DNA of 64,000 bases, taken from positions 7,540,501-7,604,500 of the forward strand of contig NC_134995.1 of the NCBI RefSeq assembly GCF_050947335.1, read 5' to 3'. Source of the stretch: Megachile rotundata. Its lineage: Eukaryota > Arthropoda > Insecta > Hymenoptera > Megachilidae. Position 1 is the first letter of the stretch. Every line of letters starts with the position of its first letter. Below, piece after piece: positions 23,514 to 36,162 of the stretch. The notes below the pieces were generated by a model. That model was not told the DNA's origin. It saw only the letters and a program-made list of their open reading frames with translations, and ran no database searches. A program made the translations under genes and the position numbers.

Positions 23514-25615
23514 TCAACGCATACGAGATATTTTCTTACTCTTGTCGTTTTCGATTGGGGGTGGAGGTCCTTTGGCATTTTGGTGTCGATTGTATACACT
23601 GAAGAATTATGCAGAATTATAGTAGATATCTTCTTTAACGTATATGACAAGAAGATTTATAATACTTACTATCTATACGTTTCAGAACGAATATAATCTA
23701 TTACGTGAGATATTCCAACTTGCAATTGGTCACCAATTGGTGTTACCCATGGATTAAATTCCATTCTAAATACTGCTTTATTACTTACTAAGTCCAGATT
23801 TCCTAAAATCAATAACAGTTTAAGCAATATTCAGCTGAAATAATTTTCTGAAATTCTTTAAGCAAAATACAGTAAGACCCCGCTTAACGCTATTTCGGTA
23901 TTACGCGGTTGTATTTGGATTTCTCGAAATGGCACACGATATTGATACTTGTATATGCGTGCAAAAGAAGCCGGCATGCAACAACTATAAGCGGTGCATT
24001 ATGCAGCGACGATGCACATGATTTTTGTTTCACTACACTCTTTTGTTACTCTGTCCAAAATAAAGGTTCCAACGACTATTCCTCGTTTAACGCTGTTTCG
24101 TTTAGCGCTGGAACTTATTGAAACGTATCCCCCGCGTTAAGCGAGGTCTTACTGTATTTTCCTTTGAAGAATAGACATGTACCTATTTCTGGTGGTAAAA
24201 CAGTTAATCGATTTCCCTGTATGTGCAACTCTCTCAATCGCGATAATTCTCCAATTTCCTTTGGCAATTCAATCAAATCATTCTCCCTCAACACAAGCTA
24301 GAATACAAAAAAGATCAAGCATTGTAAATAGCTTATTAATAGCTTATATTAAGCTTTGCTTTTGTAATTACAATTTGCAGATTTTTCAATTGCCCAATCT
24401 CAGGAGGTAGATATTCAAAATCATTATCAGCCAAATAGAGAGCTCTCAGAGTTTCTGTAAAGAAAAATGTGGTTTAATTTCATAGCAACAGAATTTAGTT
24501 AAAAACTCTCAATTTTATACCAACCCATCATGAAAAAGTTTCCTGGTAGATTCTTCTCACTGAGATTATTATACGTCAAGTCCAAAACCTCTAATACAGG
24601 AAAAGCACCAAATCCACGTGGAAGAACATCCAATCTATTCATCCTGGAAAGTGTACACATTTTAAGCAACTGTTAGAAGGTATATCGTTTAAAAAATTTC
24701 TAGTATTTCAAGTGTACTTACCCCACATTGAGAATACGTAGTTTTGGCATCTGAGATAAGGAGATTGGAAGCTCAGTGATATGATTGTTAAATAAATTCA
24801 ATATTTCTAGATTGACTAGGTTTGCTAGGCCTGGCGGTACAGCTGAAACAACAAAACATAAGTTATTCGTAGACTGCATTTGTATAGATATAGAAGATTG
24901 AAGTCTACAGAATATACTTGTTTACAATGTATAGAAATTTGTAGTTTATCAATTACATAATTTATGTATAATTTACAGATTTTGATCTTACAAATATTCT
25001 GCAATTTATTTATCACTGATTGGCCAGAAGATAAGTGTCAGTGATACGGATAACGTACCTTGAAGTTTATTATGACTCAAAGTTAGCCTGGTGATATTGA
25101 TCATATTCACTGAAATAAAAAGAAAATTATTATTGTATTTTGGGAGTCTTTTAAAAGAGTATATCAGTATGGTAAAGGGATAGTTATTTAATTAACAGTG
25201 CTATTGTCAATAAAATGAAATATGAAATAAGTAAGATGGTTGTCGAAAATTTAATTTTATTAGAAAGTTTTCATTTAATGCTTCTACAAAGTGAAATCTT
25301 GCTTTTTAAAAAGCAATTGTTTATTAATATTTGTGTCATATTATTGTTATCATTTTAAATAAATGCCGCGCGCATGCGTGAACACGCCCACCTCGTGGGC
25401 TCGTGACAAATGGCGCGGCTGCATTTCCAACCGCTCCAAAAAACCAGTCAGGAACAAGTTGCCTAATTTGGCGAACGGAACGGGGCCCACGAGGATATGG
25501 AAGACTCACGTAATCCAGGCATCTCCTCGAACGTCGATATTCCCTTGTCCGCGAGATCCAGCTCAGGATTCTGGATCTCGCGGGCTTCGTCCAGCACCTT
25601 CTTTGCTTTTGACAT
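23514..25615 (-). CDS. Rsu1: Ras suppressor protein 1 (RSU1 / icarus), complete, eight exons
   Basis: Leucine-rich repeat protein of integrin adhesions. In animals it binds PINCH in the ILK-PINCH-parvin complex and dampens Ras-pathway signalling; the fly gene is icarus. Coding exons on the - strand: 25615-25510, 25109-25059, 24842-24722, 24643-24525, 24454-24372, 24297-24183, 23802-23670, 23598-23514. All junctions have GT donors and AG acceptors and keep frame, giving 270 residues (human is 277). The N-terminus is MSKAKKVLDEAREIQNPELD; seven LRRs follow from about residue 38 to 205 (e.g. ITRLTLSHNKLQ, LEVLDLTYNNLS, LRELHIQGNRLTVLPPEIG). The C-terminal part has NPWVTPIGDQLQVG, YIRSETYRYVYNRH and the basic tail DKSKKISRMR. 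An in-frame upstream ATG at 25654 would add 13 residues; the 25615 start is preferred because it matches the family. Confidence 0.96.
23868..24156. mobile_element. Pogo/Tigger-like MITE inside an RSU1 intron
   Basis: The 289-bp element begins TACAGTAAGACCCCGCTTAA and ends with the reverse complement (TTAAGCGAGGTCTTACTGTA), one mismatch over about 23 bp. TA at each end fits a TA target duplication around CAGTAAGACC termini, as in pogo/Tigger-derived MITEs. Subterminal GTTTAACGCTGTTTCG words are also typical. No transposase ORF. It occupies most of the 380-bp intron between RSU1 exons 6 and 7, ending 26 bp from the exon 6 donor boundary. Confidence 0.82.
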
Positions 25616-26380
25616 CTTCCCGGCTGGAATACACGACACTGGTGTCTGATTCATTGCGCGCGCAATTGTACATACGCGTCAGTGTGCTTTAAATAAACAT
25701 GCGCCAATCTCTTCGTAACAGTCCAACTGATCACGGACGAAGTACAGAATAGACTGATCATCTTATGCCGGTTTATCGCAACACTATCTGAAGTACCGAC
25801 GGTGTTGAAAGCTTCGTTAGTAATTGCGCGCCCTATGCTTACGAATAATGATTCCAAGAAGTAGGCAAGATACAATGAATCACTTTCGTATGATAAAATC
25901 AAAGGGTAGATCACTCATGTTATCGTTCTTTTCGTCATATTATAGCTGTAATTGGTCTGTTCGTTCAAATCAAAATTGAGAACTTTATATTTTAGGAAAG
26001 AAGTAATTTTGACTGTTCTTTGGAAAACCGTTATGTTCAGCGGCATGTCAAATGTTGCAAGTAAGCTTCTTTTACAAAAGAATCGTTTTACTCAGATTGT
26101 TATGTCAATTTCTACGGTTATCAATAAATAGTACATAATTTAGTGTGTGGAACTCGAAGTACCGTAAGGTGATAAGTCAACTCAGCAGTGCTAATGTCTT
26201 ACTTTAGACTGAGTCGATAATGTCACATGTAACAAAAAAACATTTAAAGGATTTCTACTCATAAATCGATTATACTGCAAACAGTATACATAATAAAACA
26301 TATAATAACAATATACAATAAATATAAAGCATATTAATCAATAAAATTAATAATAATTGGATTTAAAAAAAAAAATGGAA
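25616..26380. other. RSU1 upstream region
   Basis: A GC-richer stretch at 25360-25700 overlaps the first RSU1 exon and its likely promoter. Beyond it is AT-rich DNA with nothing recognised. Confidence 0.35.
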
Positions 26381-26384
26381 CTGG

Positions 26385-26474
26385 TGGCGCCATCTCTCCG
26401 GCGAACAGGGTGAACTACACGCATCTGAGACACCTACTTCGTTAGTTCTCACTTTTCACCGCCAGATGGCGCCA
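26385..26474 (+). repeat. 90-bp palindromic-ended element, copy 1, with two CTCF-like motifs
   Basis: Begins TGGCGCCATCT and ends AGATGGCGCCA, a perfect 11-bp terminal inverted repeat. AGATGGCGC is the core of the insect CTCF recognition motif as I know it; the two sites here point away from each other on opposite strands. The interior (GAACAGGGTGAACTACAC, ACACCTACTTCGTTAGTTCT) recurs inverted in copy 2 at 26873. Confidence 0.75.
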
Positions 26475-26872
26475 CTACGTCAATTTATGAAAATTTCTTT
26501 TCGGTATCTTATGATTGACATAATTGTCAACAATATATGTTACATCAATTTTGTTAATAACACTTCTAGAAGGTTTCAGTGCTAAATAATTCTGCTTTCC
26601 AAAGTAATTTAATTTATATCATAGTTAATTAGGGCAATCATATGACATGTTAAATGAGCTGTTTAAAAAATATGACAATGATTATTAATCGTCAGTCAAG
26701 AAGAGTTCTGTTATCAAAACAGTTGGTTAAAAAAAGTTCTGTCTTTAATCTAGAACATGTATACAAACTAAAAAATCCGGAATCATTTTAAATAAAATAG
26801 TAATATTGGTGAAGTGACTAATTAATTAATTAAATACAGATAGACAATTCTTATAAAAAAAAGAGCGCTTGC

Positions 26873-26960
26873 AGCGCCATCTAGCGGTGGAATATAAGAA
26901 CTAACGAAGTAGGTGTTCCAAATGAGTGTAGTTCACCCTGTTCGCCGGAGAGATGGCGCT
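26873..26960 (-). repeat. 88-bp palindromic-ended element, copy 2 (inverted)
   Basis: Begins AGCGCCATCT and ends AGATGGCGCT (perfect 10-bp inverted ends). Read on the - strand it shares a 34-bp identical stretch starting GCGCCATCTCTCCGG, and a second ~19-bp identical block, with copy 1. The copies are 398 bp apart and head-to-head, so 26385-26960 may be one element with 90-bp arms. Confidence 0.75.
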
Positions 26961-26999
26961 GGCGGTATCATTTTCAAAAAGGGCGCGAAAATAGATCGT

Positions 27000-28140
27000 T
27001 TCAAATACGTGTAAGAATATTATTCCTGAAATGCTTTCAATTTATTCACTTAATTGCTTTAAAATAAACAGTTGTGCAAAAATAGGTAATCTTTTGTTGC
27101 AAAATGGTTCAGTTTGTTTTTAAAACTGTGCATTTATACGTGGAAACTTGCGAATCCCAACATTATTATATTTTCAAATTCTACAAATTTCGTAAACTTA
27201 TAAATCCAAATCTTGAAGTTTCCAAACTTTTTCAATTCTCTAAGCATCTAAAGTTCTAGTTTACTGTACCTCTATATTTTTAAGATTATTATTTATTATT
27301 TAAATATTTACAAGATTCTAGAATTTCTTAATTTTAAAGTTCTTCATTTCCATATTCCTAGATCTTCAAATTTTTAGACTTAAAAATTGATAGATATTCA
27401 AACTTGACAGATCTTCAAATCCCTAACATCCAAAATGTTCTGGTTCTCAAAATTAGTGGACTTTCATGTCCTTAAATTCCCAAATCTCTAGTCTCCCAAA
27501 ATCACTATATCACAGATGTCTCTAGAATTTTTTATCTTTAGATTCAAGAAATCTCTTGATCTCCAAAATCAAATTTCTATATTTCAATATTCCAAGACTC
27601 TTAAACACCCTGAATGACACTACCCCTTAATTTATAAAATCTTCAGATCTCCAGATTCCTGGTAATATCGCATGGTCCTCAAATATCTAATATCCCTAAA
27701 TTTACTGACATTCTCGATTACAATATTTTCCAATCCGTAGAAGTCCTAGATTTCAATATCACTAAAACACTAGTTCATTGGATTTCATTATTGTTTGATC
27801 CCAAATCCCCAGATCCCATATTTCATTATCCCTAGATCTCTGACACCTTGAATTCCACTATACTGCAATCTAAAATGTCCCTAGATCCCAATATCCCTAG
27901 ATCTCCAGATCACTGAACTTCAATATTGCTAGCACCCCAAATTCCTAAATTTCAGTATTCCTAAATCCCTAAACTCCCCTAGATCGCAATATCCCTATGT
28001 CTAAAACATCCCTAGATTTCGAGAAACCCAAGTCCCGAAATTCCAAGGCCCCCAAATCCTTGACCCTCCCCTTGAAACCTTGAAATTCTGAAGAACTCTG
28101 AAACCTTGAATTCTGAAGAACCCTAAATGTGACCGTGCGA
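27000..28140. repeat. Highly degenerate CCCTAGATCTC-type repeat
   Basis: C/T-rich DNA with scattered CCCTAGATC, CCCAAATC and TTCCTAGATC words resembling worn-out octamer arrays of the window's 5' end. No regular period by eye and no gene. Confidence 0.5.
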
Positions 28141-28898
28141 TGGTCGTTTTACCTCCACCCTCATATTCTCCCTAGACAAGGAAGATTTGCCGCAGACTGT
28201 ACCAGCAAGCCGGTGATGGGTCCACCTCGCGGTACACATATTTGGTAGCGCGAAAAGCTTTTTGCAGCGGATTTAACACGATCGGAGGCCGTCAGGTGGC
28301 CGCGAAAGCGGGCAAGCGCGGCGCGCAATCAATACGCTCGCAGAACGCGGCGGTGCCTCGTGCGCGTCAGCTCCGGCTGAGCTTTTCAGTCGGACGTACG
28401 GTCGCGTCGAAAGCTCACGAAGCTTTGCTCCGCTGGTTCTGTCCGTCGCGAGGCCACAGGGGTGGTGGACTTGTAGCAGGCGGTAAAATGGCGACCGCGA
28501 TGCGAAACAAATGACTGTTCGGTGGCGAACGATTCGCGTACGCAGCGATTACTATGCGGAGGCCGCGTTTCCGCGTGCGGTACACTAGCTGCACCGCCGT
28601 AAGAAGTTACTAGGACTCAAGGGGGGAAAGCGTCCCGAAAGAAAAACAGGTGCCCAAAATATGCTCGAATCGACGAGAAAAGGCTACGCGCACGGATCGG
28701 GACCGCACGAGGACGCGTGAACGATCTCGAGCCGGGAATTCGATCGTCGATCATCGATTAAGAAAACGCGATACGGACTGATGGTATTTGGAGGCGGCGT
28801 GCGGTGCTCGCTTCTTAGCTGAGTGACGATCGCTTCGGGAAGTCGCCGGCTTCGATGACCTGACGAAACTTTTACACGGCGGATCCAGTTACGCGATC
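28141..28898 (+). promoter_or_regulatory. GC/CpG-rich probable promoter and 5' UTR of TUSP
   Basis: The most GC-rich stretch of the window, dense in CpG, ending at the TUSP start codon. An in-frame TGA at 28824 precedes the ATG with no Met between, so the leader is untranslated in that frame. ORFs here (e.g. 28242-28514) show no recognised similarity. The exact transcription start is not visible. Confidence 0.55.
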
Positions 28899-28994
28899 AT
28901 GCATTTGCACTTCGAGAAGAATAACAATGCCAAGTGCGACTGCAACATCCTGTCGCTTAGCTGGATGGGCAAGGTGCCGGACGAGTCGCCGGAG
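28899..28994 (+). CDS. Tusp: TUSP (tubby-like protein 4), first coding exon
   Basis: Encodes 32 residues from MHLHFEKNNN, including CDCNILSLSWMGKVPDESPE, and ends in phase 0 at a GTACGT donor. The C-(D/S)-NIL-LSW-G-VP pattern matches the extreme N-terminus of vertebrate TULP4/TUSP as I recall it. TULP4 combines N-terminal WD40 repeats, a SOCS box and a C-terminal tubby domain; its fly orthologue is Tusp, and its biochemical role is poorly known, with the SOCS box suggesting a ubiquitin-ligase adaptor. The start is fixed by the upstream in-frame stop at 28824. The exon joins in frame to 62555 across a 33,560-bp intron. Confidence 0.88.
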
Positions 28995-30544
28995 GTACGT
29001 GACTTTTTATTATGACGCCCGGATATATGACCGCGGGGTCCGCTTATATGGCCGCGAGCTGTTACGATCCCTGGAAATTATACACTCGGGAGAATGGGGA
29101 ATTTTTTGAGTTTATGTCGCTGTGGCCTTGAGCGAGTTGGGGACTCGTAGCTACATATATCAAATTACTGTTGTAGTGACTTTATAACTTGAAGTCGTAG
29201 TAACTTTATAAATAAACATAGTAACTTTATAACACATAGTATGATTTATACTACTTAATTTTGTGATGAACGAATTAAGTGGTTGAAGAGTTTCTTTTTG
29301 TATGTGGTATGTCATTTTAGATTAGGATTTTAAGTATTTGTGATTGATAATGACAGTGAAAATTGGCAGAATATGAATAGGAAATGTTATTGGTTAGTGC
29401 AATAAAATAAATGGAAGAAACGTGGGAATAGAAAGTGGGGTTAAAATTAGAATAATTTACAAAATTGCTTGATGTGAAAATTTTATTTTAAAATTGATTC
29501 ATTTAAACATTGAATGATTTTCAAAACTCATTTATTTTAAAATTCAATGATTTTTAAAATTTAATGGTTTTGGATGATTTTTGAAATTTGATGGTTTTGA
29601 ATGATTATCAAATTTAATGATTCTGAATGACTATAATATTTAATGGTTTTTAAAACTGATTGATTCTAAAATTGATTTTAATCTAAAAATTGAATGATTT
29701 TGAAAATGAAAGAAAATAACAAATATTGTAAACAATAATAGAAAAATGGCAATACATAAATATTTTTGGTTGAGAAATATTTATAAAAAAATAGTAATAA
29801 ATAAATCTTTGTTATTAAGAAATACTGATGCAAAAATAACAGCAGTGAAATATTCTTTAGTGAAAAATATTATTGTATACTGATTCGTATTTTTGACGGG
29901 AAATATTTATATATTATTATTAAACTTTCTTGAGTATTAATAGATCGGTGATGATTTTAGAATTTTAATGAATTAATTGTTACTATCCGCACGTTCTGAA
30001 AGTGATTCGATAGAGTGGTTGTCACACAAATAAATACTAGGTTAATAGGATATTTCAAAGAACCTTTATTTCAATGTTCAAAGAAAATTTATGAAAGCTG
30101 ACTGAAGTGAATATTTATAAATCTTAATGAAGTTTAAATTAATTGTAATTATGAACTATTTTGGATGGGGATAATTAGCTCAGTTGTGTTCCAAATTTAT
30201 AAAACGTATACAAACGTATGATAATAATAATAATATAATAATGTTAACATTAATCAAAATTACGTAAATAAATTTCTAAACAAAGTACATTTATCTGTAC
30301 ATAATATCAACAAAAATACTAAATATTTTTTGTATGTGTATAATAATATGTTAATTATAATCATATTTATTTGACTAATATTTTTAATACATTGCAAAAT
30401 TATAACACAAATTATAATTCATACTATACATAATATTATATAATTAATACAGAATATTAATACTACATGTTTTATATTATTAAAAATAATATTTGTATAT
30501 TGATATTTTATTACATTACTCAATATAATATTTTTAAAAATTTG

Positions 30545-31265
30545 TACAGGATTAAAGAAGTTTAAAATTGAATTTGTGGATCTCGAAATTTTGCAAATTA
30601 GATTAAGAAACTTGTAAAACTTTTGCAAATTTTGTACATTGAAATAAGAAACTCATAAACCCTTTGCAAAATTTTGCAGTTTAAAATAAGAAACTTGTAA
30701 ACTTTTTGCTAATTTTGCATTTTAAAATAATAAACTTGTAGAGCTTTCGTAAATTCCGCAATTTAATATAAGAAACTCGTAAAACTTTTGCAAATTTTGT
30801 ACTCTAAAATGAGAAACTTGCAAATCTTTTGTAAATTTTGCAATTTAAAAATAAGATACTTGTAAACCTCTTGCAAATATTGCAATTTAAAAATAAGAAA
30901 CTTGTAAACCTTCTCTAAATATTGCAATTTAAAAATAAGAAACTCGTAAAACTTTTGCAAATTTTGTATTTTAAAATAAGAAACATGCAAACCTTTCGTA
31001 AATTTTGTAATTTAAAATAATAAACTTGTAAACCTTTCGTAAATTTTGCAATTTAAAATAAGAAATTTGTAAACCTCTTGCAAATTTTGCAATTTAAAAT
31101 AATAAACTTGTAAACCTCCTCCAAATTTTGCAATTTAAAAATAAGAAACTTGTAAACCCTTTGTAAATTTTGCAATTTAAAAATAAGAAACTTGTAGAGC
31201 TTTCGTAAATTCCGTAATTTAAAATAAGAAACTTATGAATCTCCTATAAATATTCTAACTTAAAA
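30545..31265. repeat. Tandem array, 41-42-bp unit
   Basis: About 17 copies of a unit containing AAATAAGAAACTTGTAAACC followed by TTTTGCAAATTTTGCAATTT. Copies start at 30841, 30883 and 30925 (42 bp), and elsewhere at 41 bp spacing. DNA before it (28995-30540) is AT-rich, with only a loose ATTGAATGATTTT repeat at 29460-29720. Confidence 0.85.
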
Positions 31266-31924
31266 CAAAAAACTCCTGCATCGATCATTTCGTTCGATTT
31301 GTTAGTCTTAGCGTTATTCGAGCAAACAGAAAACATCAGAAGTGTATCAAAAGCTCTTGTTACATCCGATGCAGCAGAAATGTAGTATCTAAGGTTTCGA
31401 TCATACATTATAACCTCGAAAAGCGATACTATTCCGTTTATTCAGAGTTCCCGTCGCTGAAATAAGTGACGACAGCTACGAGATCCAAAAATTCGCGAGA
31501 AAATGGCCGAAATAGGCTTGATTTACTGCCAGTGTAAGCTTATCGCGTTGTTTGGGGATTATTGGTTCGATAGAGTAACATACACTCGTGTTCAAAAGTC
31601 ACTCTACATTTATTTTCTACTTATTTTATTTATATAAAATTTTATTCAAACGTACATTCATTTATTAATACATATAAATTCATTATAAGGGAAAGAGTTA
31701 AAACATTCTATTGTTTGAATATTTGGAGCTATTGGAAAATATTTTTGTTCAAATATTGTGAAGATTATAAAAATGTATTTGTACCAAAAATTTCCTTAAA
31801 TAATTATGAACATACATTCCTACGCATTAAAGTAATATAATATGTACAATATATGGTTGAATTGTTACTGTTATGATAATATGGATAGTTTAAAATTTAG
31901 GCTGTTATTATAATATTTTAATAT

Positions 31925-32480
31925 GAGTTTAGTAATTTGGGAATTTAGGAATGGGGTGATTTGAGAATTTGGGAGGGTGGAAAATTATAAATTTCAGAAT
32001 GTGATAATTTGAAATTTGAGAGGGTGAAAAATTATAAATTTCAGAATGTGATAATTTGAAATTTGAGAGGGTGAAAAATTAAGAATTTGGGAATGTGATG
32101 ATTTGAGAATTTCGGAGGGTGGAAAATTATAAATTTCAGAATGTGATAATTTGAAATTTGAGAGGGTGAAAAATTAAGAATTTGGGAATGTGATGATTTG
32201 AGAATTTGGGAGGGTGGAAAATTAGAAATTTAGAAATGTGATGATTTGAGAATTTTGAGCGGTTGGACAATTAAGAATTTGGGGATGTAATGATTTGAAA
32301 TTTTGGAAAGGTGGAAAATTAGAAATATAGGGGTGTGATGATTTGAAAATTTGGGAGGGTGGAAAATTGGATATTTGGGGATGTGATGATTTGAAAATTT
32401 GGAAAAATGGAAAATTACAAATTTGAAAAGGGGAAATTTGGAAATTCAGAAATTTAGAAATTAGGAAATTTGAGAATTTG
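31925..32480 (+). repeat. 48-bp (6 x 8) tandem array, inverted-repeat arm 1
   Basis: The unit consists of octamers AATTTGGG, AATGTGAT, GATTTGAG, AATTTGGG, AGGGTGGA, AAATTAAG. The segment 32046-32112 is the exact reverse complement of 33699-33765. Looser copies continue to about 32640. Confidence 0.9.
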
Positions 32481-33589
32481 GGTGTTCGAAAATTTGGATA
32501 AATTAAAAATTGGAAATTTGAAAATTTGAATGAATTGAAAACAGGAAATTTGGAATCTTAGAAATTTGAAAATTTGTTAAATTAAAAATGCTCAAATTCT
32601 CATTTAAAAATTTGAAAAATTAGAAATTTACAAATTTAAAAACACACGCATTCAAAAGCACAAAAAACTCATTTAAATCAAATCATTTTTACCCCAAACA
32701 CCAAACAAAGACATCACAAAAACTTTGCCTAAATAAAAACATGCACCATAAATCACAGCCTAAACAAAACAACAAAAGATGGTAGAAATTAATTCAATTA
32801 CCCATGTAGTATTCCATTTATTACCAACTAAATGCCTCTATTAATATCTAAAAACAGAGTGTAAAAATAAACGAACAAAAAGTTGTTCAATGGAATAGGT
32901 ACTGTTCTTTTAGCATCGAAAAAAAACATATTTGTTTCGCTATATTGTGCATTCTACGAATGTTCACTTTAATACTGTATACATTTTAACCACACAAAAA
33001 ACCAACGAAATAAATCACTTTAACACATTTATCAAACCGTGTTGCTGTTTTCGGAACGCGTGGTCTGAATGAAAAGTCGTGCAAAAAAATGATAGTGAAA
33101 CGTGTTAAACTTTTACGTGCATGAGATTTGAAGTTTGTACTCTATTCAGTTGTTTTGTCACAACGTTGGTGATTATTAAATTTTTGGTAGAAGAGTCGTG
33201 TGATGAGGTCTAAAAGATTTTGGGTAGAATGTATTTAAAATTGGACGAACATTGAATTTGAGTATTTGAATGCTTAGGAATCTGAGAATTGAAAAAATTT
33301 GGGAGTTCAGCCATTTTGTAATTAATGATAAAATAACATTTATTATAAAATGGCGGAATGAGGAACATTGCATGTAGTGTGAAATAGTATAATGTGTATG
33401 GATATAAGATAAAATTGTGTCATTTTTTTATTTAATATTTCTATTCAATATTAATGTATAATATTTAGTGGTATGTTGTAATTATGTGTATGTTGTTTAA
33501 TATTTATGAAATTGTATTTGGAGTGATATTAAGTAATATTATATTATATATCAATTGTATAGTAAATAACCTTATATTAAATTCTTAAT

Positions 33590-34215
33590 TTTCTGCCCTC
33601 CCAAATTCTCAAATCATCACAATACTAAATTCTTCATTTTCTACCCTCCCAAATTTTCAAATCATCACATTTCTAAATTCTTAATTTTCCACCCTCTCAA
33701 ATTCTCAAATCATCACATTCCCAAATTCTTAATTTTTCACCCTCTCAAATTTCAAATTATCACATCCCCAAATTCTTAATTTTCCACCCTCTCAAATTTC
33801 AAATTATCACATTCTGAAATTTATAATTTTCCACCCTCTCAAATTTCAAATTATCACATTCTGAAATTTATAATTTTCCACCCCCTCAAATTCTCAAATC
33901 ATCACATTCGTATATTCTTAATTTTCCACCCTCCCAAATTCTCAAATCATCACAATACTAAATTTCCAATTTTCCACCCTCTCAAATTTCAAATCACCCC
34001 ACTCTTAAATTTCCAAATTACTAAACTTGCAAACTTCCATCTTTCCAAATTTAAAACCTTGCAAATTCTACACCCTCTAAATATTCAAATTTCCAAATTC
34101 CTAAATTGTGAAATCACGCAACATCCCCAATCTTCTCAAGCCCAAATACCTAAACTCCCAAATTTTTCCAATTCCCAGATTCCTAAGCGTTCAAATTCCC
34201 AAATTTTCATCTCCT
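33590..34215 (-). repeat. 48-bp tandem array, inverted-repeat arm 2
   Basis: Same family as the array at 31925 but in the opposite orientation (TTAATTTTCCACCCTCTCAA on the + strand). It contains the perfect 67-bp partner at 33699-33765. Degrades into CCCAAATT words after 34000. Confidence 0.9.
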
Positions 34216-34299
34216 TAAATCACCAATCATCACCATGTTTTTTTCCCAACCTATCCACAATACTCACAACAGATTATTTTCATAACAAATTATTTTTAC

Positions 34300-34725
34300 G
34301 GACACATACTAAGACACCCACAAAAATGTTCAAGGAATTTCGTAATAAGTTGTGTTTGTGACACATCTAAGATATCTATAAATATATTCAGTGGGTTAAT
34401 TTCGTAATAAGTTGTGCTTGTGACACATCTTGAGGTATCTATAAAATTTTGCATAAGATTAATCTCATAATAAACAGTGTTCATGATACGTCTACAAGAT
34501 GTATTATAAATATGATCTAAGGCATCCACAAAAATTTACACAAGATTAATTTCATAATAAACAGTGTTCATGATACATCCACAAGATGTATTATAAAGAT
34601 GTCCTAAGACATCCACAAGATGTATTATAAAGATGTTCTAACACATCCACAAAAATTTACACAAGATTAATCTCCTAATAAGCACTGTGTGTGACACGTT
34701 TCAATCATCCAAAAAAATCGTACAA
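34300..34725. repeat. Tandem repeat, CATCCACAAGATGTATTATA family
   Basis: Four to five degenerate copies with TTCATAATAAACAGTGTTCA, GATACATCCACAAGATG and AAAATTTACACAAGATTAAT blocks. No coding content. Confidence 0.7.
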
Positions 34726-35094
34726 GGGCGTAGAATGTCTGAACATCAGGTAAGATCATACCGGGGGTGTAAGCGTCGAATCAATTTGCCATGTTCCCTG
34801 CAAACCGGTTAAACTGTCATTTTCCCATGACTGGCATCGAACATGGCGTGAAATTAACACTTGAATGCGTTCATCCGGCAATCAATACGGCTTGCCGTAG
34901 ACAGGCAAATTGCCGCGTGCCGGTTCGTTATCACCGTTACATTTTTTTAGTGAGAGTTTTCTCGCGGAAACTTCCGAATGGTTTCGTTTACCTTCTTTTT
35001 GAATGCTTTTGTGAAGGTACGGGGACGATGACTGCTTTTGTGGGTTACATTGTAGAATTATTATTATTATAATTTTCTTGGGAGTATGTGAAAG

Positions 35095-35555
35095 CCACAA
35101 TTCTACGATTCCATGATTCCACAACTCCACATTTTCACAATTCCACATTTCCACAATTCCACAATTCCACAACTTCACAATTTCACGATTTCATGATTCC
35201 ACAATTCCACAACTCAACATCTTCACAATTCTATAATTCCACAATTCCAGGAGTCCACAATTTCGCAATTCCACAATTCCATAATTCCACAACTTCACAA
35301 TTTCACAATTTCACAATTCCACAATTCCTCAATTCCATAACTCCACAACTCAATATCCTCACGATTCCACAATTCTGCAATTCCACAATTCCACAATTCC
35401 ATAACTCCACAACTCAATATCTTCACAATTCCACAATTCTGCAATTCCACAATTCCACAATTCCACAATTCCATAACTCCACAACTTCACAATTTCACGA
35501 TTTCATGATTCCACAATTCCACAACTCAACATCTTCACAATTCCACAATTTTTGG
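35095..35555. repeat. Octamer array ATTCCACA, copy 1 of 3
   Basis: Clean 8-bp tandem repeat ATTCCACA with variants (ACTTCACA, ACTCAACATC). The same family recurs at 44140 and 47640. It translates as HNSTIPQF in open frames; non-coding. Confidence 0.93.
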
Positions 35556-36162
35556 GAGTATGTATTTTATAAGTGCATATAGGTATGTATTTTATAAGAA
35601 TGTTGGAAGAATATGTTTTTATTTTAAGTATATACTTGCAAGAATATATTTTTACTTTCAATATATACTTGAAGTAATATACTTCTCATAAAAATTATAT
35701 TGAAGATATGGGGTGATAATATGATATATTATATGCAATATGTGATGATATTACTTTACTCAAATTTTCACAAAAACTAATACAAACCTTTTTAAAATTT
35801 GAGCCAAACCATCTGAAAACCTAACCTCAAATCTTCTAACCTAAAAACTTCTTAAAATTTAAGTAAACACTAACCAAACTTATATCTAAATATTTCATTT
35901 TTATATTTCTTATATCATCAATCACCAGTAATATTTATTATTATTAAAGAAAATTGTTATGCACATCGAAATTCTCTAAACACCAAGGGTTACTGACTAC
36001 AACAATTACTAGTTATCATAGCTATTAACCTTGTTCTAACTACATATAACTATTAATACCTGGTATTTATTAGCACTAACTGCTTAGTATTATATTAACT
36101 ACTCAGTATTAATTACTATTAATTACTTATTTTATGTACTATAATAATATATGTTATATTAT

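Noticed and set aside
23909..24121. 70-codon ORF inside the pogo-like MITE
   Set aside because: No DDE or helix-turn-helix transposase motif visible; too short to be functional.
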